64,000 nt of DNA from Apoda limacodes. Taxonomy: Eukaryota > Arthropoda > Insecta > Lepidoptera > Limacodidae. Within the stretch, counting starts at the first letter, position 1. Each line of letters starts with the position of its first letter. The stretch lies in contig OX291544.1 of NCBI GenBank assembly GCA_946406115.1, positions 30,521,521 to 30,585,520 of the forward strand, read 5' to 3'. A program made the position numbers and the translations under genes. This document shows positions 11,227 to 21,754 of the stretch, one piece after another. Under the pieces are notes generated by a model. That model did no database searches and was not told where the DNA came from. It worked only from the letters and a program-made list of their open reading frames with translations.

Positions 11227-11417
11227 CGTATAACAAATGTATGCATTAAGAAACACTTGAAAGGCGTTGTATATTATCATAATTCTATCTATATTAAAAG
11301 CAGGTCTTGTTTTCATCCAGTGCGGGCCCCATTTCAGAACAAACATCAAATATATCGACAACAGAGTAATTACTTCGTACGGTTTTGCTACAAGAATCCA
11401 TTTTTTTGTTCTTGGAT
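11227..11417 (-). CDS. elongase B exon 2
   Basis: The acceptor is ATAATTTCAG|AT and the donor ACG|GTAAGTTT. The first two bases complete the aspartate codon of DPRTKKW. The exon ends in phase 0 after NAYICYT, as in gene A. It holds the ELOVL N-terminal signature AKPYEV...WGP.WM..RPAF. Confidence 0.9.
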
Positions 11418-13258
11418 CTGAAATTATCAGTAATGTATATGTCATAACTTAAAATCATGGATTTTACTTCGACTGTCTGTTCACTGTACACTAAAATCCA
11501 AATTAAAATGGGTTCACTGGTTGCTAAGTCAAATAAAAAAAATGACAGACAGAGTCTACTGTGATATTACTTAAATAACTGTATAATTTCGACATAGTTT
11601 TGTCAATACAGAAATATTTGTACATGCTGTCAGAACTACCGTCATAATGAACTTCACAATCTAAAAGTAGATTCTGAAGGTTAAACAAGCACTACTGTGC
11701 CGGTAGAAAATTTTTAGCGTGTGTTGACCATTTTTGTCGAACCTGTCAGCTTGTTAAATATTTTAAGCACCATCTGTTTTCTGTAATAATAAGCAGTTCC
11801 TTTCTGTTTTTTAAATAGATATTAGTTGGGTTTCCTTATTATTTATTAGCGTTTACGTAATTAAAGTACAATGTTAAATCTTGTGAAATATTTGTGCTTA
11901 AAAAGCAGAACTAGAATATGAAGTAGAGGTAAAGGTCGTGCACCTAGTGAAAATGTTGCAGATCTTTGTAAATAAAGTGTTAAACTTACTCCCAATTTAC
12001 CTTCAGAAGACATTTTAGAATCACACTTAACGCCATCTGATGATTTGGAAGGCGTTGAAGAAAAATTCAAAATATTATTATCCCTAAAGCTAAGTTTGAT
12101 AAAAGAATGCAAGCGAGAATTAAAACAATGCTTCACCATGTACACCGCAGGCTAAATAGAATAACTCCTGCTAAGAATTCATCTGAATTTTTAAATTATG
12201 TGTTAGCAATTTCAAATTATAGTACACAGAATCATTATCTCTAAATCCTAACACTGACCATATAACAGCTGATGATTCATTAGAGCCAGCTACTTCAGTC
12301 ACCACTTTCCAACAAAATTACGGTTGTGAACGCAATTTCAGCTAAGTCTAGTAAGTTTAAATTTCGTGGTAAAAATTGTGCGCGGTCTTTCATACAACAA
12401 ATGGACGAATACATTTGATCAAGAGGGTAGATTACCAAAAAAGGTATTTTCATTTACTTCTAATTTTTTCTCTGAGAATGACGCTCTTTATTGGTATCGC
12501 TGCATACAAAGTAAGGTTAACTCCTGGGATGAACTAGCAGCACTACTTAAACAAGACTTCAGTCACAGTGATTATGATTATAGACTTATATCTGAAATTC
12601 GTTTACGTACCCAGGGTGAACAGGAAAACATGTTTTGCTAGGCTAAATAGTATTTCCTCCGAAAACAAGCAACTAGAGATTCTCTTACATAATATACGGC
12701 CTTGTTATGCCAGCACTCTTGCAGCTTCTAACGAAATAAAAAGTATAGACATCCTGAAAAATGCTTGTCGTAACTATGAAAACATACCAACTCGGCTTAC
12801 TCGCCAAAAGTAAATTCGAAAATTGTAGCGCCTCAATTTGCTTACACTAAACAATCTAATTCACACAACTACACTAATGATAAACCTCATAATTACTATA
12901 CGAATCTTAATAATAATTATAATAAATATAACACAAAATCCTACTCACAACAAAATAACAACAATTTTCATAAAAATGACTCAAATATTTCTAATAGCAA
13001 AGATTTCAAATTAAAGAAGATTTACTTCAGGTACGAGTGTGCGTGTAGAAAAGCCATAAACTCCACGACAGGCGTGTGAGCAACTGACTTTATTTATTAT
13101 GTTTGTAAGTATTCCGTTATAATATCTTATCATCGAGATTGAAATAATAAATCACTTTAACGTCGATTATATAGCACTTTATAACAAATTATCTTACCTG
13201 GCAAGTCCTCAAACAGTAGTATATAGCCTTGATAAGCCAATTTTAGAATCGCTGACAT
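11227..13258 (-). CDS. ELOVL-type fatty-acid elongase B (exons 1-2 only)
   Basis: Two coding exons (13198-13258 and 11227-11417) joined by a 1.8 kb intron start an ELOVL protein, the condensing enzyme of very-long-chain fatty-acid elongation in the ER membrane. They encode 84 residues: a short N-terminus (MSAILKLAYQGY), a junction codon for aspartate, then AKPYEVITLLSIYLMFVLKW with the first membrane span, and TRPAF. Exon lengths (61 and 191 bp) and phases equal those of elongase A, and about 45 of 64 exon-2 residues agree, so this is a tandem paralogue. Exons 3-6 with the catalytic histidines were not found down to position 1. They probably lie outside the window, but truncation cannot be excluded. 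Confidence 0.85.
12100..12990 (+). pseudogene. LTR-retrotransposon gag remnant in elongase B intron 1
   Basis: Plus-strand frames, opposite to the host gene, read WTNTFDQEGRLPKK, NDALYWYRCIQSKVNSWDEL and LLKQDFSHSDYDYRLISEIR.RTQG. A shifted frame then gives LEILLHNIRPCYASTLA. This is the retrotransposon gag domain of insect elements whose gag reads LR.DF..PDYD..L..EI..RTQG. An N-rich tail follows. Frame shifts at about 12415 and 12640 and the lack of pol show it is a dead fragment. Confidence 0.7.
13198..13258 (-). CDS. elongase B exon 1
   Basis: ATG at 13256-13258, donor G|GTAAGAT at 13197-13196. Twenty codons plus one base. Twelve of the 20 residues equal those of exon 1 of elongase A, including LKLA, GY, LF and LP. 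The start is chosen because it aligns exactly with the gene A start. Confidence 0.85.
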
Positions 13259-13976
13259 TTTCGATTTAAAATCAAAAACCTTTGTAATCAATTCTTAATT
13301 TACACCTCAGTGACAGAATGGTGCGGACTCAAGTCAAGATAATGACTGTGCTACAAATGAAAAGATAATCATTTGTATATAATATAAAGTATGTTAATTA
13401 TGATGCCGATATACTACCCGCGAGTAACTGTCGACGCCAAAATATATTTAACTATATTTAATAAATATTTTAAAAATGTTAATTCTTTAAAAACGTTTTT
13501 CTTGAAGGATACATCCGTGAGATGTAGATAAAATTTTTGCTAAAAATCCACTTTTAGTATATATGCTATCTACAACAAACATATTACATTATAAAAACAA
13601 TGATTCATGATTTTAATTTTTTTGCGACTTGTGATCTTAAAGAAAATATGATGTTGTAAAAATAACTTATGACTTTTTTTAAATAATCTATAATTAATTT
13701 TTTCTAAATATTTTTTACTGTACTTGTCCTAATTGTAAATTTAAAATATATTTAAGCGGCGATGGTTAGGTATATGTGCCTTTTTAATTAATTGTATCTT
13801 TGAGTAAAAATATTTGTCCACTACCTTAATTTCATAATTGTAAGTTATCACTTTAGGATTATTTATTCTATTTTTATTTGTAGGTTGTCTTACCTATTTT
13901 AATTTAATTTTGTCATTTATTCAAACCATTTTAAAATAGGAGCTAATAAAAATATTAGTTATTTATTATATTTTGG
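13259..13976. other. upstream region of elongase B
   Basis: This 0.7 kb between the elongase B start codon and the 4.7 kb transposon should contain the promoter and 5' UTR of gene B. It is AT-rich. I could not pick a TATA box, initiator or upstream splice site with confidence. Confidence 0.35.
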
Positions 13977-14003
13977 TATATATGGGTCAATCAACTTTTT
14001 AAC
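13977..14003 (+). repeat. left terminal inverted repeat of the 4.7 kb transposon
   Basis: Reads TATATATGGGTCAATCAACT then TTTTAAC. It is the reverse complement of 18670-18697 with a single mismatch. Confidence 0.7.
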
Positions 14004-14528
14004 ACCAAGAATCAACTTATTTTTGTAAAAAATTTAATTGTGATTTTATTCTGTTTAGGCAAAGATTCAAATAAAATAACTATCTACGTTCAGCTTTAGA
14101 ATGCGTGCAGCGAAGTTATTTTAATAGTAACATAATTTTTAAGCAATCTAATAGAAAATTGCTCTTAAATATGTCTGTTGCGTAACTATTTAGGTTTTAA
14201 GTATTTCAGGTGTTAAATTAAACAAATTAAATATTTTGCATATTTATTTTTTAAAGAATTGGTAATAAACAAAACTATAATGCTAACAAACAAAAGAAAC
14301 TTCTATTTTTTTAAATAAAGATACATATTGTATCTCTTGGGTAACAAAACTATATAAATAAAACAAATATTTCTCCTTAATATGAACTAAAAGGTTTTTT
14401 CCCATTGAAACCAAATTTATACTGTAAACTTAAAATTGCGCTACAACGTATACTATAAACAAAAATTAAACATCAATCACAAGATGCAAAAATCTAGAAA
14501 TACCATTGCAACTATGTGGGACAATTCC

Positions 14529-14542
14529 GTTACCCACTGGAC
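14529..14542 (+). repeat. subterminal motif copy, left side
   Basis: GTTACCCACTGGAC, a variant of the motif repeated near the right end. A partial inverted copy (TTGGGTAACAAAAC) lies nearby at about 14337. Confidence 0.45.
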
Positions 14543-14907
14543 AATTTCAGTTACTCAAGAAACAGTTACATGCAACATGATGAAATATCACATTAAATTA
14601 AAACAATTTTTGGTAATAGTAAGGAAATATTTTTTTGTACACCTACAAATATGTTCAAGATCAGTCGTACAAATATATTTAAACCATTAAGAACACAATA
14701 AAATGATGAAATTTAATAACATAAATGAGAGATCACATAAAAATATTGACTATCAAAACCATTTTTGGTGTATAGTAAGTAAAGATCGTCACTTAAGAAA
14801 TACTGCAATAAAATAAAAAGCAATGTTCAAAAATATAAATAAGTATTAGAAATTAACTCAAATTAAAATATAGAAATTCCCTTTCTTCTCTACCAACCAA
14901 CTTCATA

Positions 14908-17612
14908 TTACAAATACTCATCATCAAATTTAGATATTCCAGAAATAGCTATAGGAATTTTAAATTCGTAATATGTTTGGCCAAGTTTTTTTATAACAGA
15001 CGGTGTAGGAAGAATTTCAATTATGTTTGTGTAATCTATATCAGATATATCTTTTTTTCTAAACAAAATACTTTTTTATTTTTAACATTTCGAAGGAATG
15101 TTACTCTTAGTTCACCATCATCGTGTAATTCGTTAACAATACAGACATAGCTACAGACACTTTAGCTGATTTAACATTAACTAGTAGAAACTTTCCACAA
15201 CTGACACTTTGATATATCTCCTCCGTTTGTTGGAAAGTTCTTGATGTACTTGGTTTATCGACATTCGACAAGTCATCGTCTGAGGCATCTGGAGTTTTAT
15301 AAACGAAATTATACCAATACTTTTGTTTTCGATTGCATAAATCTAATATCCCCAATTTGTAGTTAATTCAAGGCTGGTCTTCGTCAGAACCAATTGATAG
15401 ATTATCATTCCCCTCATCCTTTGTAGCTTCAGATATCTTCGAAGTTGTGAAAGTCTTTTCCATTTCATTAGCATCTCCACTTTTCGTTGAAGTTTTACAG
15501 GTAGAAGTATCAAGGGGCTTATATGTCTTTGGTAAATAATATTCACAAAAGCCTCTTTTAAAAAAACCACTTAAATTGCGATATTTCAGCTCTCCGCGAA
15601 TAACAGTAAAAACTTGGTGAACATTTTTTGTGCCCACTAAAGTTGTAATATTAGAAGGCAGTTCTTTCGCAAATTTTTCTATATCATCAGATTCAATGAG
15701 ATACAGTTTTATTTTACTCACGTCTTGAAGAACATGGTAAAATTTTTCGGCAGATGATATATCTTCTCCTCTGGCAACCATATCATCAGCCGACCTTTTC
15801 AGGTAGCCACCAACACCATCGGCTGGCCCTTTGCCGTGTCCGGCCGCAAAAAATGACCAAGTCATTGCCGTAAATTCATGATGGCACATTAGAAGTAAGG
15901 AATGAATTCTGCTTTTGGCGGTATTGGCTGAAGGGTCCATCCGTAAAAAAATGAATAGTAGTAGCAGAAGGGCGCCGCTTTTTAAATTCTTTAAGAACAG
16001 GATCAAGATGTACCCAAATTGCAGCTGGTTGATGCATGTTATTTTTGGAAACAGTGCAAAAAGATTATGTTTGTTTGCAGAGTTCTTCGAATGGCAAATA
16101 CACAACTACAGTATGTAAAGATATTTGTTGTCTAGAACCACCAAACTGATGCGCCTGAATTTCCTCATGATGTTTACAGTTGTAATTTTAACTAAAATCT
16201 GCAACTAATAGTACTTCTGTATCTTGCAAGCTATCTACACCTATTCTCAAATTTTGAAATTGCATTTTCATGTAATAAACATGTTTCTTTAATAAAGTCA
16301 GTTCGTTTTTAAAAGCTATTATTAACTCCTTAAATTTTCCTTTTTTTTTCTTGTCTTACATTTTTAAATACTCTATATTTTTTGCCATCCTTTTCATAAC
16401 TTTCTTGTATCCTACACCACTCTTTCCACTTAACTGTTTCTTTAAATCTACTTGCATCAACTTTTATTTCAAGGCTGCAACAACGTTTGCAAGTTCTGTA
16501 CATACAACACTGAAATTTGGGATCACAAACTGTGGCAGAGATCAAATCAGTCAAGTCACCTGTGGCAATCAAGTGTCTGTTTTTCAAAGCTTCAAGCCTT
16601 GTATTCTGGATTAACATGTGACTTGCATAAACACATTTTTCTACCACTTATGGTTGGTTTCTTAACATTTTTTGGTTTATTTAACGTAAAATAAAAGTAA
16701 GAACATTTTACTAAAGGGTTTTCTTGGATAAAAGTATTGTAAAGATTTTTCATACTATCAAGCAAAAACCGTTTTTGAATTTTTTCACCATTATGATAAC
16801 TGTCTCCTTTTTACCTGGTGTTGCTCTTGAAACGTCGTCTCTTAGATAGAAATCTGTTATTTTCTTTCTTAAAGTTGCTGTCGAACTCGTTTTTACTTTT
16901 AGTGGTATGAACTCGGTCAAACCCAAAGACTCATTTACAATTTATTTTCTTAAAGATTTATCTAAATTTTGAAACACTTCCTTTAATACATTCTTCTCTT
17001 TGAGATTCTTAATTTTTTTGTATTTGTCTTTTATCGCATTAGTTAAATTATCGTATTTCTTACAACCATTAATATCATCCCCTAATTTATTCTTATTTTC
17101 TTGTCATTACATCTGTACGCACGTTTTTTGTATTTATCACGTTGTTTCTTAAGCTTCTCATTTTCTTCTTTTAGTTTTAAATTTTCTCGGTATAATTTTG
17201 ATCTGTCTCTGCGCAATTTCTTTCTGCCTGTTGTATTTCTGGAAAGTGGTGTATTTGGGGGGTCATCAAAATTAAATTGAACAGGCGAGACATTTTCTTG
17301 TACAGGTAAAATATTCCTAAGGTTCGGCAACTCCCTATATATTGGAGGCGAGCTTGGAGGTGTTTGAGAAAGAATATTTTTAAGATTTCTTTGACGATTT
17401 CTTGATTCTTGCTTTCTTAACTTCCAAATTACCCTGGTGTTATTTTTTTCTTGTAGTGTTAGATCTTTGATAAGTCTTTTCTTGGTGTGGTAGTTTTCTC
17501 TTTTCTTCTTCTTCTTTTCTTGGTACTAACCCGGAGAGTTCCGTTTTAGCTTTTCTCGACATCGTCTTTGTCTTTCTTTGTTACTTTCTTTGTTGTTTGT
17601 ATACAGCGGCAT
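14908..17612 (-). pseudogene. broken transposase-like gene, 'GHGKG.DGVGG' family
   Basis: Read from ATG 17612 downward. The N-terminus is basic (KERQRRCREKLKRNSPG), then an in-frame stop at about 17527 and more basic sequence. A long charged coiled coil follows (LYRENLKLKEENEKLKKQRD). Next is a cysteine-rich part, VCDPKFQCCMYRTCKRCC at about 16500, then KWKEWCRIQESYEKDGKK. A putative catalytic region has DFS at about 16190, HQFGGSRQQISLHT, FTDGPSANTAKSRIH and WSFFAAGHGKGPADGVGGYL at about 15840. The C-terminal part is GKFLLVNVKSAK and ends FDDEYL* at 14908. Two aspartates (DFS, TDG) and the GHGKG..DG block may form an RNase H-like active site (inference). Stops and shifts at several points make it a pseudogene. 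Confidence 0.6.
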
Positions 17613-17956
17613 GTTTATCTAAAAACATAAATGTAAAATAAATAGCCATAGGTACACACTTATATCGCACACACGAGTTATTGGTAGGTGTGAAAAAGAT
17701 TAAAATTATTAAAAAGGCTACAGTTTTATTATATTTATCTACTAACAGTCACTGTAGATCAGTTAGAAACTTTGGTATTTCTTTTACACTGAATGAAAAT
17801 GTAAGTTATTAATTACCAGAATAATAAAACAAAATATTTAAATACGTTATACTTTCACCCTAAATATTTGCAAAAATACTATCTGTTGGGATTTTCTAGT
17901 AAAATATCTAAAAATGTCTCTTGAAAAACATTTTTTCCTCTGTGTAACGGCTTTTT

Positions 17957-18516
17957 GTTATCCAGTGGACACGTTATGCGAGAGACATTTTGATGTATTA
18001 ATCATTTTATGGAGTAAAAATGCACCAATAGTAACTTATAATTTGCTATGCAGGCAAGTCAAGACCACAAGAAAGTCAAATAATAATCATTTAAAAAAAA
18101 ACAAACAATACTTACCCGAATTTTATTGTTACCCAGCTGACCACGAATAAACACACGCAGAGCCTATGAACTGCTGATGAAATGATCCTATTTGTAAGAA
18201 GTCTTCCTATAGGTTAAGCTGATACTATCTTCATCTCGCTCTAGTCTATGAAACCGACTACCTTGTTGTTCAGTTGACCTATTGTTTTCGCTACTATGAG
18301 GGACAGAAAAATAGTCCTGTTTTTTTTTATTAAATGATCAGTTAATTTATTTTGTTTTGTGATAAAATGAAAAGTAGTAATACATACTATATATTCGTAA
18401 AATAAATTAAAAATGACTCAAACAATATTTTTGATTTAATTGTAAAAACACACAGCTACCTAGTCATGGGGACAACGATGAAATGTATTGAAGGCATTTT
18501 CGGTCAACTGGATAAC
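17957..18516. repeat. four subterminal motif copies, right side
   Basis: Copies are GTTATCCAGTGGAC at 17957-17970, GTTACCCAGCTGACC at 18128-18142, GTTGTTCAGTTGACC at 18265-18279, and an inverted copy of GTTATCCAGTTGACC at 18502-18516. Such spaced, imperfect repeats just inside the TIR are typical of transposase-binding arrays. The function is inferred. Confidence 0.5.
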
Positions 18517-18669
18517 GATTTTTTTTCAAGTTAAAAACATAATAATAATAGTGGGACCACGAAGATATTATGAATTATTGATTTGGAAGATCTAATACAT
18601 TTATATTTTTTTGCTATTACTATAGGAAAAAATATATTTAATCACCAACTCCCGGGGACTCGATTTCTA

Positions 18670-18697
18670 GTTAAATAGTTGATTGACCCATATATAT
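18670..18697 (-). repeat. right terminal inverted repeat of the 4.7 kb transposon
   Basis: Reads GTTAAATAGTTGATTGACCC followed by ATATATA, which merges into a (TA)n tract to about 18712. The tract blurs the outer end. Confidence 0.7.
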
Positions 18698-20108
18698 ATA
18701 TATATATATATGTTAAGAAAAGTGTTATGAATTATCAACATTTTGGCAAATATTAAAGGACAGGCTAAAATCTAATTATGTTAAAGTCTTATTTTTACTT
18801 ACTAATTGTTCACGTTCAGCCCATTGATTCAAAAGAATGTAAAAGGTTTAGAAGTGTGAGTATTACCTGTGAGTAATAACCTTTTTGGAGCGTAGTGTGT
18901 GAGTAATATAGGCCGCGGCACATAAGTCTTGCGGTGAGCGAAACAATGGAGCGCCCAGGGGTTTTGACGTCGGAAAATTGTTTCAGTGAATGATTTTTTT
19001 TGGTTGAGGTGGCATTTTCTTTTTTATACTATAACTTGCAAAGTTTACCAAAAATTCTTTTGTGCTTTCAATTTTTTCATTATTTAATTGATAAAGACAA
19101 AACATTAATATTCGAGCATATAATTTAATTTCAAATAGCATTTTTTTATGTATACGTAGAATTTTACTCGAATAGGTATAGAAAATCATTTTTTGGAGAT
19201 ACCTGGGTTTATGAAGGATCGTAGAGACCTAAGACAGGTAGTAAAATGTGATCGGGAAGGAGAGAAGGAAGGTTGAAGAGACGGCAGCTGCAACGTGCAA
19301 CTAAACGGACGTTTTCTGGAGAGTTTAGTTGTAAATGACACGTGTCTTATTTAAAATTGAAAATTGTGTGATTTTACGAAAATTTGCTATATGCTAACGG
19401 AAGTTTTATTGGAGACGATTTTTTGCTGTTGAACTTCTGCTCAAGCATTTTTATTTCTTCGTGTGGTAATCAGGTAATTTGATTTAAAAACTGCAATTCA
19501 TTAGTGATAAAGAATTGAATAATTGGTAGATGATTGAAGGTCAATTCAAGTAAAATAAAAAAATATAAAATTGAATAAAACGCTAAACCGAATTTAGTCC
19601 TATACTTGCACCAACTGTCTTTAACGTTAACCAGTCGCCAAAAATGGAAGATTGCATGAAAATTTGCATATGCAAAAGCACCACGAGCAATGGTAAAAAA
19701 ACAATAACTGCTCTGAGAAATACGCAAATCCACTTTCTGAAATAGAGTCAGTGCCACAAATCGGTTTATAAAGGTTGCACTGCTTACGGAGGATATGATC
19801 ACTGCTTGGTTCAAGTACCTACAATTGTTTAATACGATTCGTGTGTCGTAGGTACCTATATACCTATACACAATAAGTTAGGGTCGCGTTGTACGATAAC
19901 CATATCTAAAACACTTATTAATGGATTTGTACTAAACTATTTATAAAACTTTATTATCTTGGCTTTTTTTTCAGATTTTATATGATGCGGGTTAAATGTT
20001 AAGGGTAACACGTTTTTTTAACTTTGGAAGCCAAAAAATAACTCGCAAAATATAAATTTTGGTGAAAAAGTTAATTAAAAACATCAAATTCAAATAAATC
20101 AATAATAA
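18698..20108. other. AT-rich spacer with a solo MITE end
   Basis: The (TA)n tract continues to about 18712. At about 19605-19680 the sequence CTTGCACCAACTGTCTTTAA.. and ..GTTAACCAG..CAAAAATGG resembles one end of the MITE that starts at 20109, so a broken relative sits here. No gene is recognised. The 133-codon minus frame at 19470-19871 overlaps this repeat. Confidence 0.45.
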
Positions 20109-21296
20109 GGCTGGGTTGCACCAACTAACATTGACGTAAACGGGAGACTATATGAAAATTTGCATAGTCATCTATTTTTTAACTTAACCAGCCCGTCAAA
20201 GTTCGGCAAACCACTAGCTGGTTAACTTTAAAAATATCTGTCTATAGAAATTTCCATACAATATTCCATACAAGACTTTAGAAATGGTAAAATCTCAAAG
20301 TGGACATTATTTATGATCTTCGATTTAGCTATATTTATTTCTTGATTATTTACTTTTATGCTTATTTTGTATACTGTTGTTTGCTATATTACTCTGACGT
20401 ACCTCTAAAACAACTGGGCTTACTACTTATTTAACACAACGATTTTCGGGTCCTACCACTTTTGACGATCACAATAATTGGCCAAATAAGATATTTATCT
20501 GCAACATCATTACATATTAAATTTATTTGCTCTCGCGTTTGAATGTGTAGAGGTTGCAAGTTTCTTAGCAATGTCATTATCATCATATTTTTATTCTTGA
20601 AACGTCCCCCCGTTACACGTGCTTGGCCCGTTTGACTCGGTTTAACGTCGGGCTGTGAGAATAGTAGAAGATCCTAAACTCGCGAGCTGTATCGAACCCT
20701 TAAGTGTGAAGAGAGGCTTTGCCCTCCTGTGTGTGTTCTAACGCTTGTATAATAAGATGTGTTATGCGGAGTTGTTCGAAATGATGATCGTACCGCTCGC
20801 CATGGGCAGGAAATTCATTCTCACTCCCTGGAACCTAAACGGTCTTTTACAGTGCGGTTTCAGAGAAACTTCCTCCCGCTTAGTTTATAGAATGAGTTCC
20901 CAGCCAAGCTTGTTGGCCACCTTAGTGGTATAAAAAAAGATTTATGTTAAGTCGGCTATTCACATACCTACTACAGGGACAATCTAGGCCCTAGATTCTA
21001 GGGTGTAGGGTAGAATAACCCTGAATTGCTTTATAAAGTCAGTAAATAGTTTTCGATTCTTTTTCCACTTTTCAACAAGTATATCCTTTTTTTGAAATAA
21101 CTCAACAAGCAGCAAAACCTTTACTAATTCAATATATAGGTAATGTAATAATAGGTAAAATATGTTCCACAGCTAAGTCAAAGTTTGGCAAACCACTAGC
21201 TGGTTAACGTTAAAAATATCTGACGAAAGAAATTTCCATACAATCTCCCATTTTTGGCGCCTGGTTAACGTCAAAGTTAGTTGGTGCAACCCAGCC
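20109..21296. mobile_element. Harbinger-type MITE with nested LINE fragment
   Basis: Perfect 21-bp inverted ends (20109-20129 and 21276-21296, beginning GGCTGGGTTGCACCAACTAA) are flanked on both sides by TAA (20106-20108, 21297-21299), the 3-bp target duplication usual for PIF/Harbinger. Inside each end lies a block of about 75 bp in direct orientation containing GGCAAACCACTAGCTGGTTA (20207 and 21189). The element carries no transposase. A jockey 3' end (20590-20940) is inserted in it. Confidence 0.75.
20590..20940 (+). mobile_element. jockey-type LINE ORF2 C-terminus and 3' end
   Basis: Plus-strand frames carry the C-terminal jockey signature in worn form: ELFEMMIVPLAMGRKF, LTPWNLNG..QCGFRETSSR and LVYRMSSQPS (usual pattern HLDPW..TTVRF.RNF.PRT..LWNELP). 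The LINE 3' phrase GTTGGCCACCTTAGTGGTAT follows, with a run of A at 20933-20940. It is 5'-truncated and lies inside the MITE, so it arrived later. Confidence 0.6.
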
Positions 21297-21714
21297 TAAG
21301 AGATCCCAAATGATCGATTGAGCGAAAAAAAATTTTTGCAAGTTACCGTGCGAAATTCCGAGAAAACTGGATAAAATTAATTCAAACATGTTTCTCTACT
21401 AAAATATGACTAAATCCTACACAATATTAATTGCAGCTATAGGAACGCTACAAAGTAGAAACTTAGATTATTTTTTTAAATAAATCTATATACATATACA
21501 TTATTGCATAGTGTATTAGATAATCTTTTATGTATCAAATGTAAAAAAAAATTAAACATTAGGCTCACGTTATTGCGTAAATACGCAGTTTAAGTACCGT
21601 GCACTAAAAATGTTATAGGGATATTTAAAAAGTCTTAAAGGAAAATCTGGAAAAAAATTGCATCCATAAATCCCAGGCAATATGCTAAATTTTAGATAAA
21701 AAAAAAAACAGTAT
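21297..21714. other. AT-rich spacer
   Basis: No feature recognised between the MITE and the hairpin at the edge of the jockey chimera. Confidence 0.35.
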
Positions 21715-21751
21715 AATAACCCTGTAATGTACTATACATTACTGGGTTATT
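21715..21751. repeat. 17-bp-arm hairpin at the jockey 5' edge
   Basis: AATAACCCTGTAATGTA (21715-21731), spacer CTA, then TACATTACTGGGTTATT (21735-21751). The arms pair with one mismatch. It abuts the first readable jockey sequence. Confidence 0.6.
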
Positions 21752-21754
21752 GCA

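Larger units (their letters stand above)
13977..18697 (-). mobile_element. 4.7 kb DNA transposon with TIRs, superfamily unassigned
   Basis: Near-identical inverted ends (13977-14003 and 18670-18697; 26 of 27 bases, core TGGGTCAATCAACT) bracket a broken gene on the minus strand at 14908-17612. Several copies of a subterminal motif GTTAYCCAGYTGACC lie inside the ends, as expected for transposase-binding sites. The flanks are TA-rich, so a TATA- or TA-type target duplication is likely but cannot be read because the right end runs into a (TA)n tract. The encoded protein belongs to a multicopy insect/cnidarian family marked by GHGKG.DGVGG. The link of protein to TIRs is my inference from position. 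A Sola-like or other superfamily assignment needs a search. Confidence 0.65.

Noticed and set aside
15915..16118. Plus-strand ORFs over the 13.98-18.70 kb transposon
   Set aside because: Shadows of the minus-strand transposase-like gene.
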